DNA of 64,000 bases from Roseobacter sp. (GTDB lineage Bacteria; Pseudomonadota; Alphaproteobacteria; Rhodobacterales; Rhodobacteraceae), in assembly GCA_024636495.1 (NCBI GenBank), contig JAGXGZ010000006.1:1-64000 (forward strand). The letters run 5' to 3'. The notes under the pieces were generated by a model, which worked only from the letters and a program-made list of their open reading frames with translations, was not told the origin of the DNA and ran no database searches. Shown here in pieces: positions 10,432 to 19,793 of the stretch (positions within the stretch are counted from its first letter, which is position 1; each line of letters starts with the position of its first letter). Made by a program: the position numbers and the translations under genes.

Positions 10432-10484
10432 GGGGGTGCTGCCCCCGCAGCCTTTGGCTGCTCCCCCGGGATTTCAGGCCATTT
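10432..10484. repeat. GC-rich hairpin spacer, copy B
   Basis: The short gap between the convergent ends of murD and the flavoprotein gene contains AGGGGG/CCCCC and CAGCCTTTGGCTG inverted repeats followed by CTCCCCCGGGATTT. It resembles the hairpin part of copies A and D but lacks their clear tail. A convergent terminator role is inferred. Confidence 0.45.
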
Positions 10485-10489
10485 GGAAC

Positions 10490-11671
10490 TTATGAGGACT
10501 GCGCAATAGCGCGGGCGGCTGCCATGCCCGAGGACCACGCCCATTGGAAGTTATACCCGCCAAGCCAGCCTGTGACATCTACCGCTTCGCCGATGAAATA
10601 CAGACCGGGAATGGCTTTGGTTTCCATGGTTTTGGACGAAAGTGCGTCGGTGTCTATGCCGCCAAGGGTGACTTCGGCGGTGCGGTACCCTTCGGTGCCA
10701 GTCGGTGTCATTTTCCAGCTTGAGAGCCTGTCACATAGGGATTGCAGACGTGTGTCTGACCAATCAGCAAGATTGCCGCCAAGATCGAACTGCGCTGCTA
10801 GATGATCGACCAGCCGCGCGGGCAGGTGTTTGGCCAGTTCTGTGGTAAAGTTGCGTCGACCGTAGGTCTGGCGTTGGTCGCGCAGTTTCTGGAACAGATC
10901 GTTTTGCGGCAGAAGGTTCAGCGTGACTGGCATGCCTTCCTCCCAATAGCTGGACGCTTGCAGGACCGCCGGGCCAGAAAGGCCACGATGGGTGAACAGC
11001 AATGCCTCGTCAAAGGATGTGCCCCCTGCGCTTACGCGTGCTGGTGTTGCGGTGCCCGAGATCGGAGCAAAACGGGCGTCGGTGAACGTAAAGGGCACCA
11101 GCCCTGCGCGCGTGGCTGTCACGGGAATGTCGAATTGTGCGGCGACGTCATATGCGCGCCCTGTCGCCCCCATTTTCGGGATGGATTTGCCCCCCGATGC
11201 GATCACCAGATTATCAGCGGTAATGGTGCTGCGCCCGTCTGGTGTGACAAGCATCATCTGATAGCCGCTCTCGGTCTTTGATATCTCTTCAAGCGTGCTG
11301 AGCAGACGCAGATCGACCTCAGCCTTTTGCATCAAACCGCGCAGCATCGCGACGATTTCCTTGGCCGACGTATCGCAGAACAGTTGGCCCAAGGTCTTTT
11401 CATGCCACGCAATGCCATGTGCATCGACAAGTTCGATGAAATCCCATTGCGTATATTTGGCCAACGCTGATTTGGCGAAATGCGGGTTGGTGCAGATAAA
11501 CGCGCCCGGTGTGCAATGCAGGTTGGTAAAGTTGCAGCGCCCGCCGCCGGAAATGCGGATTTTCTCGCCCGGGGCCTTGGCATGATCCACGAGCAGAACG
11601 CGGCCCCCCGCGTGGGCTGCGCACATCATGCCAGCGGCACCGGCGCCAAGGATCACAGTGGTGTAATGCAT
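10490..11671 (-). CDS. HI0933/BaiN-type FAD-dependent oxidoreductase
   Basis: A 393-residue flavoprotein of the HI0933 (YhiN/BaiN) family. The N-terminal Rossmann loop TVILGAGAAGMM binds FAD, and the downstream GEKIRISGGGRCNFTN and C-terminal VTGWLGGYNFQWAWSSG segments are hallmarks of the family. Its physiological reaction is unknown in most bacteria. An upstream in-frame start at 11821 would add 50 residues without homology, so I chose ATG 11671. It lies on the reverse strand inside the dcw cluster, divergent from the peroxiredoxin-like gene; a functional link is not shown by the sequence. Confidence 0.9.
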   Translation of the reverse strand: MHYTTVILGAGAAGMMCAAHAGGRVLLVDHAKAPGEKIRISGGGRCNFTNLHCTPGAFICTNPHFAKSALAKYTQWDFIELVDAHGIAWHEKTLGQLFCDTSAKEIVAMLRGLMQKAEVDLRLLSTLEEISKTESGYQMMLVTPDGRSTITADNLVIASGGKSIPKMGATGRAYDVAAQFDIPVTATRAGLVPFTFTDARFAPISGTATPARVSAGGTSFDEALLFTHRGLSGPAVLQASSYWEEGMPVTLNLLPQNDLFQKLRDQRQTYGRRNFTTELAKHLPARLVDHLAAQFDLGGNLADWSDTRLQSLCDRLSSWKMTPTGTEGYRTAEVTLGGIDTDALSSKTMETKAIPGLYFIGEAVDVTGWLGGYNFQWAWSSGMAAARAIAQSS

Positions 11672-11798
11672 GTGGTTGCATGTGCCTGACGGCGCTTGGG
11701 CGGTCAAGGGCGATGCCATCAAGGGCGCGTGCAGGCGTCTTGTAAGGGCGTGCGGATTGCCTACGTGTTTGGTCAAGTGAAATACAAAGGAGATTCTG

Positions 11799-12326
11799 AT
11801 GAATGTACTGGACGCAGGCAATGCTTTTCCGCAACTGACAGTGCCGGAGCTGCAAGGGGGGATGCTGACCTTGGGCGCGCCGCAGGGTGGTCATGACTGG
11901 CAGTTGGTCGTTGTGTATCGCGGTTTGCACTGCCCGATTTGCAAGACATATCTGTCGACGCTTGAGACTTTGGTGCCAGCGTTTAACAAAATCGGCGTCG
12001 ATGTGGTGGCTGTGTCGGCTGATCCCAAAGACAAGGCGCGCGCGATGGCCAATGAAAAAGGTCTGACCCTGACCATCGGCTATGATCTAAGCATCGCGCA
12101 GATGCGAGAGTTGGGTCTGTACATCTCGGACCCGCGCAGTCCGCTGGAAACCGACCAACCCTTTGCAGAGCCTGCGGTATTTGTGATCAACGCCGCTGGT
12201 GAAATCCAGATCATCGACCTGTCGAACGCGCCGTTTGCGCGGCCCGATTTGCAATCTTTGGTGAACGGGCTGACGTTCATTCGCGAAAAGGACTACCCTA
12301 TTCGCGGAACCCACAAGGCGGCATAG
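11799..12326 (+). CDS. Peroxiredoxin-like (AhpC/TSA) protein
   Basis: A 175-residue thioredoxin-fold protein of the AhpC/TSA peroxiredoxin-like group. The active-site region reads YRGLHCPICKTYL, a CxxC arrangement rather than the single peroxidatic cysteine of classical 2-Cys enzymes, and VSADPKDKA follows. It probably reduces peroxides or acts as a thiol oxidoreductase in the cytoplasm (no signal peptide is seen). A good ribosome site (AAAGGAG) precedes ATG 11799. It sits between a divergent flavoprotein and ftsW; whether it is cotranscribed with ftsW across 112 nt is unclear. Confidence 0.85.
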   Translation: MNVLDAGNAFPQLTVPELQGGMLTLGAPQGGHDWQLVVVYRGLHCPICKTYLSTLETLVPAFNKIGVDVVAVSADPKDKARAMANEKGLTLTIGYDLSIAQMRELGLYISDPRSPLETDQPFAEPAVFVINAAGEIQIIDLSNAPFARPDLQSLVNGLTFIREKDYPIRGTHKAA

Positions 12327-12438
12327 GCAGCTTTGCGCGGGGTTGGCCTAAAACAGACTAGCCCCGCGTCGAAAACCGCGTTACACTTGTAGACAGACCC
12401 CGAAAAGGGGCGCATCGAGGCAGTGTAAGGCAGATACC

Positions 12439-13608
12439 ATGACAGAAATGGTCTATGGCGCGGTTCCCGTTCGGGACGGCGAACCCATTCTTCCAAAATG
12501 GTGGCGGACAATCGACAAATGGGCGATGTTCTGCATCCTCATGCTGTTTGCCGTAGGCATGTTGCTGGGTCTGGCTGCATCACCCCCTTTGGCGTCCAAA
12601 AACGGGTTTGATTCCTTTCACTATGTGCAACGCCAAGCCGTTTTCGGCTTTCTTGCGATTGTGGCAATGCTGCTGACGTCGATGATGACACCGACGGTCG
12701 TGCGCCGTTTGGCGGTTGTGGGGTTTCTTTTGTCCTTTGTCGCCCTTGCCTTGCTGCCGTTTTTTGGCACGGATTTTGGCAAAGGTGCTATGCGCTGGTA
12801 TTCCCTTGGCTTTGCGTCGTTTCAGCCGTCCGAGTTTTTGAAACCCGGTTTTGTAGTCGTGTCGGCCTGGATGATGGCTGCCTCGCTTGAGATCAACGGC
12901 CCTCCCGGCAAAACATGGTCCTTTGCGCTTTGTATTTCGATTGTTTTGATGCTGGCGTTGCAGCCGGACTTTGGGCAGGCCTGTCTGGTGCTGTTTGGCT
13001 GGGGCGTGATGTATTTCGTGGCGGGCGCACCTTTGGTGCTGCTGGTGGGGATGGCGGGCATGGTGGTGCTGGCGGGGTCTGTCGCCTATTCGAACTCCGA
13101 ACATTTTGCGCGCCGCATTGACGGGTTCTTGTCGCCTGATGTCGATCCGCGCACCCAGCTTGGCTATGCCACTGATGCGATCCGCGAGGGTGGCCTGTTC
13201 GGTGTGGGTGTGGGCGAGGGGCAGGTGAAATGGTCCCTGCCTGACGCGCATACGGATTTCATCATCGCGGTTGCGGCCGAGGAATACGGGCTGATCCTCG
13301 TGATGGTCGTGATCATTCTTTACACCACCGTCGTTGTACGGTCGCTGTTGCGGCTGGTGCGCGAGCGCGATCCGTTTATCCGGCTTGGGGGCACGGGGCT
13401 TGCGTGCATGTTCGGCGTGCAGGCGATGATCAACATGGGCGTCGCGGTACGGTTGCTGCCCGCCAAGGGCATGACGTTGCCTTTTGTCAGCTATGGCGGG
13501 TCGTCGGTCATTGCATCGGGCATCGCGGTCGGCATGTTGCTGGCGTTCACACGGACGCGGCCGCAAGGTCAGATATCTGATCTGCTAAGCCGGGGGCGCA
13601 CAAGGTGA
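12439..13608 (+). CDS. ftsW: Septal peptidoglycan glycosyltransferase FtsW
   Basis: FtsW is the SEDS-family polymerase of lipid II that works with FtsI at the septum. The 389-residue protein has about ten hydrophobic segments, the QPSEFLKP motif, QPDFGQA, and the C-terminal [10 protein letters not shown] signature. The 112-nt leader suggests a promoter here after the reverse-strand flavoprotein gene. Its stop overlaps the murG start by 4 nt (GTGA). Confidence 0.96.
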   Translation: MTEMVYGAVPVRDGEPILPKWWRTIDKWAMFCILMLFAVGMLLGLAASPPLASKNGFDSFHYVQRQAVFGFLAIVAMLLTSMMTPTVVRRLAVVGFLLSFVALALLPFFGTDFGKGAMRWYSLGFASFQPSEFLKPGFVVVSAWMMAASLEINGPPGKTWSFALCISIVLMLALQPDFGQACLVLFGWGVMYFVAGAPLVLLVGMAGMVVLAGSVAYSNSEHFARRIDGFLSPDVDPRTQLGYATDAIREGGLFGVGVGEGQVKWSLPDAHTDFIIAVAAEEYGLILVMVVIILYTTVVVRSLLRLVRERDPFIRLGGTGLACMFGVQAMINMGVAVRLLPAKGMTLPFVSYGGSSVIASGIAVGMLLAFTRTRPQGQISDLLSRGRTR

Positions 13609-14705
13609 ATGCCCCGCTTTTGATCATTGCGGCCGGTGGCACTGGGGGGCATATGTTCCCCGCTCAAGCGCTGGCCGAGGTCATGTTGACGCGCGGGTGG
13701 CGGGTCAAACTTTCGACTGATGCGCGTGGCGCACGCTATACGAGCGGGTTTCCGCATTCTGTAGAAATTCAGCAAATCAGCAGTGCCACGTTTGCGCGCG
13801 GCGGTCTGCTGGCCAAGGCGCTGGTGCCCCTGCGTATTTTGGGCGGTGTCTTTGGTGCGGTATTCGGCATGTTGCGCGACAGGCCCGATGTCGTTGTGGG
13901 GTTTGGCGGATACCCGTCGATCCCAGCTTTGACGGCTGCCTGGATCTTGCGCAAGCCACGGATGATCCATGAGCAAAACGGCGTCTTGGGCCGGGTGAAT
14001 ACGATCTTTGCCAAACGCGTTGATGCGGTGGCTTGTGGGACGTGGCCAACCACCTTGCCCGACGGCGTTGAAGGCCATCATGTGGGCAATCCGGTGCGCG
14101 GATCGGTGCTTGAACGGGCTGGGGCCGGCTATATCGAACCGGGCGATTACCCGATGGAGCTGCTGGTGATGGGTGGATCACAAGGTGCGCGCATCCTGAG
14201 CGAAGTCATACCGCCTGCGATTGCCAATTTGCCGATGGGGCTTGTGCGCAATATTCGTGTCAGCCATCAGGCGCGTGATGAAGACGCACAGCGGGTTGCC
14301 GAATTCTATGCCGAGAACGGCATCAACGCCGACGTGCAGCCCTTCTTTCACGATGTGCCGCGCCGCATGTCCGAGGCGCAGTTGGTGATCAGCCGCGCGG
14401 GCGCATCCAGCGTCGCGGATCTGTCGGTGATTGGCCGCCCATCGATCCTGATCCCCTTTGCTGCTGCAACGGGTGATCACCAGACCGCCAACGCGCGCGG
14501 GCTGGTGAATGCAGGTGCCGCCATCATGGTGCCAGAAAATATGGCAAACCCCGAAAGCCTGACCGAGCAAATAGAAATGGTGCTGAGCAACCCGCGTGGT
14601 GCGCAGCAAATGGCACAGGCGGCCTTGTCGGTTGGCAAGCCTGACGCCGCTCAAGAACTTGCCCAGATGGTAGAAACCTTGGGAAATAAAGGACAGACGA
14701 CATGA
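13605..14705 (+). CDS. murG: UDP-GlcNAc:lipid I transferase MurG
   Basis: MurG converts lipid I to lipid II at the inner face of the membrane. The N-terminal G-loop [12 protein letters not shown], the HEQNGVLG segment, and VMGGSQGAR with [11 protein letters not shown] in the C-terminal donor domain are all present. It is 366 residues with a GTG start overlapping the ftsW stop, and it overlaps murC by 4 nt. Confidence 0.97.
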   Translation: MNAPLLIIAAGGTGGHMFPAQALAEVMLTRGWRVKLSTDARGARYTSGFPHSVEIQQISSATFARGGLLAKALVPLRILGGVFGAVFGMLRDRPDVVVGFGGYPSIPALTAAWILRKPRMIHEQNGVLGRVNTIFAKRVDAVACGTWPTTLPDGVEGHHVGNPVRGSVLERAGAGYIEPGDYPMELLVMGGSQGARILSEVIPPAIANLPMGLVRNIRVSHQARDEDAQRVAEFYAENGINADVQPFFHDVPRRMSEAQLVISRAGASSVADLSVIGRPSILIPFAAATGDHQTANARGLVNAGAAIMVPENMANPESLTEQIEMVLSNPRGAQQMAQAALSVGKPDAAQELAQMVETLGNKGQTT

Positions 14706-16117
14706 ACGCAGCCACCAAGCTTCCCACCGATGTGGGACCGATTCATTTTGTAGGGATTGGTGGCATCGGCATGTCCGGCATTGCCGAAGTGTTGTTGAAC
14801 CATGGCTACCGCGTGCAGGGGTCTGACCTGAAAACCACCAAGATCACCGACCGTCTGGCTGATCTGGGGGCGACCGTTTTTGAAGGACAGGCCGCCGAAA
14901 ATATCGAAGGCGCCGAGGTCATCGTTATTTCCTCGGCGATCAAGCCGGGCAATCCTGAACTGGATGCGGCACGCCTTGCGGGTTTGCCGATTGTGCGGCG
15001 CGCTGAAATGCTGGCCGAGCTGATGCGTCTGAAATCCAACATCGCCATTGCAGGCACCCACGGCAAGACCACGACGACGACGATGGTTGCCGAACTGCTG
15101 GTCGCGGGGGGCATAGACCCCACGGTCGTGAACGGCGGGATCATCCACGCCTACGGGTCCAACGCGCGGATGGGGCAGGGCGAATGGATGGTGGTCGAAG
15201 CGGACGAATCCGACGGCACGTTCAACCGGCTGCCCGCCACCATTGCTATCGTCACCAACATCGACCCAGAACATATGGAGCATTGGGGCGATTTTGATAC
15301 GCTGCGCAAAGGCTTTCTGGATTTCGTGTCGAACATCCCGTTTTACGGTGTCGCGATCTGCTGCATCGACCACCCCGAAGTGCAGGCGCTGGTTGGCAAG
15401 ATTACCGACCGCCGCGTGATCACCTATGGCTTTAACGCGCAAGCTGATGTGCGTGCGGTCAATCTGCATTACAAGGCAGGCGTGGCGCATTTCGACATCA
15501 TGCTTCAAACCGAAGACGTGACGATCAAGGAGTGCAGCCTTCCCATGCCCGGCGATCACAACGTGTCGAACGCCTTGGCCGCCGTCGCGGTGTCGCGCCA
15601 TCTTGGGATGAAAGCCGAAGAAATCCGTGCAGCGCTTGCGGGCTTTGGCGGTGTGAACAGGCGTTTTACCAAGGTGGGCGAAGTGGACGGTGTGACCATC
15701 ATTGACGACTACGGCCATCATCCGGTTGAAATAACCGCCGTGCTGAAAGCCGCGCGTCAGGCTACCGAAGGCCGGGTTATTGCCGTGCACCAACCGCACC
15801 GCTACAGCCGCCTGCACCACCATTTCGAAGAATTCTGCGCCTGTTTCAACGATGCTGATGTCGTTGGCATCGCCGAAGTTTACGCCGCAGGCGAAGACCC
15901 CATCGAAGGGGCCAGCCGGGACGATCTGGTCGCAGGCCTGATCCGCCACGGGCACCGCCATGCGCGTGCTGTTCACAGTGAAAGCGATCTGGCACGCCTT
16001 GTACTTGAGCAGGCAGGTCCGGGCGACATGGTGGTATGCCTTGGGGCGGGCACGATCAGCACTTGGGCAAACGGTCTGCCTGCCGCGCTTGATGCGATGA
16101 AAAAGGAAACCGTTTGA
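14702..16117 (+). CDS. murC: UDP-MurNAc:L-alanine ligase MurC
   Basis: MurC adds the first stem-peptide residue to UDP-MurNAc. The 471-residue protein shows [14 protein letters not shown], the P-loop GTHGKT at 118-123, the EADESDGTF loop and DDYGHHP, which is specific to MurC. It overlaps murG (ATGA) and is followed directly by the DUF2484-type genes. Confidence 0.97.
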   Translation: MNAATKLPTDVGPIHFVGIGGIGMSGIAEVLLNHGYRVQGSDLKTTKITDRLADLGATVFEGQAAENIEGAEVIVISSAIKPGNPELDAARLAGLPIVRRAEMLAELMRLKSNIAIAGTHGKTTTTTMVAELLVAGGIDPTVVNGGIIHAYGSNARMGQGEWMVVEADESDGTFNRLPATIAIVTNIDPEHMEHWGDFDTLRKGFLDFVSNIPFYGVAICCIDHPEVQALVGKITDRRVITYGFNAQADVRAVNLHYKAGVAHFDIMLQTEDVTIKECSLPMPGDHNVSNALAAVAVSRHLGMKAEEIRAALAGFGGVNRRFTKVGEVDGVTIIDDYGHHPVEITAVLKAARQATEGRVIAVHQPHRYSRLHHHFEEFCACFNDADVVGIAEVYAAGEDPIEGASRDDLVAGLIRHGHRHARAVHSESDLARLVLEQAGPGDMVVCLGAGTISTWANGLPAALDAMKKETV

Positions 16118-16149
16118 ATGGCGCGGTCGTTGAAAATCGGGTGCATGGC

Positions 16150-16401
16150 ATGACGTTGGTCTGGCTTTGTCTGATCTGGGTGTTTCTGTCGGCAACTGTC
16201 GCCACCTTGCCGCTGCGCATGCAATATATTCCCGGCGCGATCCTGCTGGTCGCCGGGCCCGTCCTGATTATCATGATCGGCCTTAAGGTCGGTCTGGTGT
16301 TTTCTTTGCTTGGTCTCGCTGCCTTTGTGTCCATGTTCCGTAATCCTTTGCGCTTTCTGCTGGCAAAGCTGCGCGGACAAAACCCGCAGGTGCCCCGATG
16401 A
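16150..16401 (+). CDS. DUF2484-type small membrane protein, first copy
   Basis: An 83-residue membrane protein with two or three hydrophobic segments (TLVWLCLIWVFLSATVA and a long stretch at about 28-62). By memory it belongs to DUF2484, a family of unknown function largely limited to Rhodobacterales and found in this same place after murC. I chose ATG 16150; a TTG at 16114 would overlap the murC stop and add 12 residues. It overlaps the next gene by 4 nt, so the two are translationally coupled. Confidence 0.75.
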   Translation: MTLVWLCLIWVFLSATVATLPLRMQYIPGAILLVAGPVLIIMIGLKVGLVFSLLGLAAFVSMFRNPLRFLLAKLRGQNPQVPR

Positions 16402-16658
16402 GCCTTTCCCTGATACTTGCCTGTTTTTGGGCGGTGGTTGCCAATATTCTGGCGATGACCCCCAGTTCTGACAACCATTGGCGCAATGCCTATATCCTGA
16501 TTGCCGTCGGCATCCCGATCTTGGGCTATGTGACCGCGCAGCATGGGCCATGGGCCGGGATGCTGGTTTTGGCGGCAGGCTGCTCGGTTCTGCGCTGGCC
16601 GGTGATTTATCTGATGCGGTGGCTGCGCCGAACGACATTTCAGGGCCCCGCCGAATGA
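16398..16658 (+). CDS. DUF2484-type small membrane protein, second copy
   Basis: An 86-residue protein with hydrophobic segments near 3-19, 30-47 and 54-72 and a basic tail. Its opening MSLSLILACFWAVVANILA resembles the opening of the preceding protein, so the two look like diverged tandem copies of one family (DUF2484, function unknown). It overlaps its neighbours on both sides by 4 nt, which ties it firmly to the murC-murB transcript. Confidence 0.8.
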   Translation: MSLSLILACFWAVVANILAMTPSSDNHWRNAYILIAVGIPILGYVTAQHGPWAGMLVLAAGCSVLRWPVIYLMRWLRRTTFQGPAE

Positions 16659-16951
16659 CAGCCACGCTGGCAATCTTGATCAGCGTGCTGGTTGTGTGGA
16701 TGCTGGCGTTGGGGTGGTGCGGGTACGGCAAGCGGTTTCTGCTCGCCCTTCCAGTTTTGTTGGCAGGCCTAGGGCTGAACTGGATGTGGATGGTCTGGGG
16801 CCTGAGGGCAAAGCCATTTGAGAACCCCGTTATCATGGCGCAAATATCGGCTGTGATGTACGCATTTTGTGCGCTGGTCACGGGGTGGATGATTGGCCGC
16901 TTCGTGCGGCAATGGCGGCTAAGCAAGATTGAACGCGAATCCGAGGTTTGA
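16655..16951 (+). CDS. Small membrane protein of unknown function
   Basis: A 98-residue protein from ATG 16655, with hydrophobic segments at about 3-21, 29-48 and 61-83 and a basic C-terminus ([10 protein letters not shown]). I do not recognise its family. An upstream extension of the open frame overlaps the previous gene and is not needed. The 4-nt overlap with the DUF2484-type gene puts it in the same transcript just ahead of murB. A scaffolding or precursor-handling role in the membrane would fit the context, but this is inference. Confidence 0.7.
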   Translation: MTATLAILISVLVVWMLALGWCGYGKRFLLALPVLLAGLGLNWMWMVWGLRAKPFENPVIMAQISAVMYAFCALVTGWMIGRFVRQWRLSKIERESEV

Positions 16952-16982
16952 CGTGCGCCCCAAACAGCGCTACCCCGCTGCC

Positions 16983-17906
16983 ATGAGCGATATCTCCTTT
17001 CCAGACATGCGCGGCAAACTTACACCGCAGCGCCCGCTGAACGATCTGACATGGTTGCGTGTCGGCGGTGTGGCGGATTATTTTTACCAGCCTGCCGATG
17101 TAGATGATCTGGCCGCTTTTTTGCGTGCCTTGCCTGAAAATACCGCAGTTTTCCCCATGGGGGTGGGGTCAAACCTGATCGTGCGCGACGGCGGAATCCG
17201 TGCGGTCGTGATCCGCTTGGGTCGGGGGTTCAACGGGATCGACATCAAGGGCGATCACGTGATTGCGGGGGCTGCGGCGCTCGATGCGCATGTGGCCCGC
17301 AAGGCAGCCGATGCGGGGCTGGATCTGACCTTTCTGCGTACCATTCCGGGAAGCATCGGTGGTGCTGTTCGCATGAACGCAGGCTGCTATGGCAGCTACA
17401 CAGCCGATTGCTTTGTCAGTGCGCAGGCGGTCACCCGGCAGGGCACGCTGATTACGTTAACCGCACAGGATCTGCAATTTCAGTACCGCCAGACCGACCT
17501 TGACGAGGGCTGCGTGATCGTTTCCGCCACCTTTGCGCCGCCCGAGGGTGACCCCGAGGTGCTTCATGCCCGGATGGAAGAACAACTGCGCAAGCGCGAC
17601 GAGACGCAACCGACCAAAGACCGCAGCGCGGGGTCGACGTTTCGCAACCCGGCCGGTTTTTCCAGCACCGGGCAGGCTGATGACCGCCATGATCTGAAAG
17701 CGTGGAAGGTTATAGATGATGCAGGCTTGCGCGGTGCAACCTTGGGTGGTGCACAAATGAGCCCGAAGCATCCCAACTTTCTGATCAACACAGGTGGCGC
17801 ATCTGCCGCAGACCTTGAAGGATTAGGCGAAGAGGTGCGAAAAAAGGTTTACGATTCCAGCGGTATCACGCTAGAGTGGGAAATTATGCGGATCGGCGAA
17901 AAATAA
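16983..17906 (+). CDS. murB: UDP-N-acetylenolpyruvoylglucosamine reductase MurB
   Basis: MurB is the FAD/NADPH enzyme that makes UDP-MurNAc from the enolpyruvyl intermediate. The FAD-binding motifs [13 protein letters not shown] and [18 protein letters not shown], the catalytic region [11 protein letters not shown] and the C-terminal [15 protein letters not shown] place it clearly. I chose ATG 16983 (307 residues); a TTG at 16929 would give 325 residues and overlap the previous gene. This looks like a type I enzyme for Gram-negative bacteria by length. Confidence 0.95.
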   Translation: MSDISFPDMRGKLTPQRPLNDLTWLRVGGVADYFYQPADVDDLAAFLRALPENTAVFPMGVGSNLIVRDGGIRAVVIRLGRGFNGIDIKGDHVIAGAAALDAHVARKAADAGLDLTFLRTIPGSIGGAVRMNAGCYGSYTADCFVSAQAVTRQGTLITLTAQDLQFQYRQTDLDEGCVIVSATFAPPEGDPEVLHARMEEQLRKRDETQPTKDRSAGSTFRNPAGFSSTGQADDRHDLKAWKVIDDAGLRGATLGGAQMSPKHPNFLINTGGASAADLEGLGEEVRKKVYDSSGITLEWEIMRIGEK

Positions 17907-17993
17907 TCGCGCGGGCGCTCAGGCACGACGCCGCTATGCGGTAAAATATACAGTATAAGGGTCATCAAAGACCCAGTTAAAAAGGCACATTGA

Positions 17994-18914
17994 GTGGGAT
18001 TGTCGAGCAGGACACCCCCGAAAGTGGCGGTATTGATGGGTGGACCTTCCGCAGAGCGTGAGGTGTCCCTGTCGACAGGGCGCGCATGCGCCGCCGCTTT
18101 GCGGGGCAGAAATTACGATGTGATCGAGGTCGATGCTGGCCCTGAGGTGTACGCTGATTTGCGTGCGGCCAAACCTGACGTTGTGCTGAACTGCTTGCAC
18201 GGTCGTTGGGGCGAAGACGGTTGTGTGCAGGGCATGCTTGAGTGGATGAATATCCCCTACAGTCATTCGGGCGTGCTGGCGTCGGCGTTGGCGATGGACA
18301 AGCAGCGCAGCAAGGAAGTCTTTCGCTCGGTCGGGCTGCCGATCGTGGAAAGTATCATTGCCTCTGCCGAAGACGTGCGCGCCTCGCATGTAATGGACCC
18401 GCCGTATGTGGTGAAGCCGAATAACGAAGGATCCTCTGTCGGGGTCTATCTGGTCGAGATTGAAAACAACGGGCCGCCGCAGCTGAGCGATGATATGCCG
18501 GCGCAGGTCATGGTCGAGAGGTTCGCCGTCGGGCGCGAATTGACGACAACGGTTATGGGCCAGCGTGCGCTGACGGTCACGGATATCCTGACCACGGGCT
18601 GGTACGACTACGACGCGAAATACAAAGAGGGCGGATCAACCCATGTGGTCCCCGCCGATATCCCCCACGAAATTTTCGAGCTGTGCATGGACTACGCGCT
18701 TCGGGCGCATAATGCCTTGGGCTGTCGCGGTGTCAGCCGCACCGATTTTCGCTGGGACGAGACCCGCGGTGCCGACGGTCTTATCCTGCTTGAGACAAAC
18801 ACCCAGCCGGGCATGACGCCCACGTCGCTGTCGCCCGAACAGGCACAGGCCGTGGGTATTTCGTTTGGCGAACTTTGCGCCTGGATGGTGGAGGACGCGT
18901 CATGCAATCGCTGA
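17994..18914 (+). CDS. ddl: D-alanine:D-alanine ligase
   Basis: Ddl makes the D-Ala-D-Ala dipeptide used by MurF. This ATP-grasp protein of 306 residues shows VAVLMGGPSAEREVS at the N-terminus, LHGRWGEDG, VKPNNEGSSVGV, and the metal site LLETNTQPGMTPTS at the C-terminus. The start is a GTG at 17994 with an 87-nt leader after murB; a TTG at 18000 is an alternative. It overlaps ftsQ by 13 nt. Confidence 0.95.
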   Translation: MGLSSRTPPKVAVLMGGPSAEREVSLSTGRACAAALRGRNYDVIEVDAGPEVYADLRAAKPDVVLNCLHGRWGEDGCVQGMLEWMNIPYSHSGVLASALAMDKQRSKEVFRSVGLPIVESIIASAEDVRASHVMDPPYVVKPNNEGSSVGVYLVEIENNGPPQLSDDMPAQVMVERFAVGRELTTTVMGQRALTVTDILTTGWYDYDAKYKEGGSTHVVPADIPHEIFELCMDYALRAHNALGCRGVSRTDFRWDETRGADGLILLETNTQPGMTPTSLSPEQAQAVGISFGELCAWMVEDASCNR

Positions 18915-19789
18915 TCAAGCGCGCAAAGCCCGCCAAAGCGGTCAAGGCAGATCCGGCACCGTCGCGGTGGGCGTGGCGGATGCAGCGGTTGATGCTGACA
19001 CCGACATTTCTGTTTGGTTTGCGGATCGGCGTGCCGTTCAGCTTGGCGTTGATCGCGGGCACTGTCTATCTGGCCGATGATTTGCGGCGCAATCAGATCG
19101 CCCAAACCTACACAGATCTGCGCGCCAGCATCGAACAACGGCCTGAATTCATGGTCAAGCTGATGGCGATTGACGGCGTTCAGGATGGGCTGGCATCAGA
19201 TGTTCGGGCGGCTGTCCCGATTGAATTCCCGATCAGCTCGTTTGATCTGGATCTGCCTGCAATGCGGATGGCTATCCTTGATTTGCCCGGCGTCAAACAA
19301 GCCAGCCTGCGCGTCAAGCCGGGCGGTCTTTTGCAAGTGGACGTGCAACCGCGCATCCCGGTCGCGGTGTGGCGTACCGAAGACGGTCTGGCGCTGATCG
19401 ATCTTGAGGGCAGCTTTATCGGGGGTCTTGATCACCGCAACGACCGCGCTGATCTGCCATTGGTCGTGGGCGAAGCTGCGAATGTCAGCGTGACCGAGGC
19501 GCTTGATCTGCAACGCGTTGCGGCCCCTTTGGGCGACCGGCTCCGCGGGTTTGTGCGCATGGGCGCGCGGCGTTGGGATGTGGTGCTTGACCGCGAGCAG
19601 CGCATTTTACTGCCCGAAGCGGGCGGCATTCAGGCGCTTGAGCGGGTGATCGCGCTGGAAGGCGCACAAGAGGTTTTGACCCGTGATGTAGCGCGGGTCG
19701 ATATGCGGTTGGCGCAACGCCCGACCGTTCAAATGAATAAAGAGGCCACCCAAGAATGGTGGCGCATCAGGCAACTTTCGGGACAGTAA
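18902..19789 (+). CDS. ftsQ: Cell division protein FtsQ
   Basis: FtsQ is a bitopic division protein linking FtsL-type partners to the septal synthase. The 295-residue protein has a basic cytoplasmic tail (KRAKPAKAVK), one membrane segment (about 40-60), a POTRA-type region and the FtsQ beta domain including DLPGVKQASLRVKPGGLLQV. I chose ATG 18902, which overlaps the ddl end; an upstream in-frame start at 18875 adds 9 residues. ftsA begins 4 nt after its stop. Confidence 0.93.
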   Translation: MQSLIKRAKPAKAVKADPAPSRWAWRMQRLMLTPTFLFGLRIGVPFSLALIAGTVYLADDLRRNQIAQTYTDLRASIEQRPEFMVKLMAIDGVQDGLASDVRAAVPIEFPISSFDLDLPAMRMAILDLPGVKQASLRVKPGGLLQVDVQPRIPVAVWRTEDGLALIDLEGSFIGGLDHRNDRADLPLVVGEAANVSVTEALDLQRVAAPLGDRLRGFVRMGARRWDVVLDREQRILLPEAGGIQALERVIALEGAQEVLTRDVARVDMRLAQRPTVQMNKEATQEWWRIRQLSGQ

Positions 19790-19793
19790 AGCT

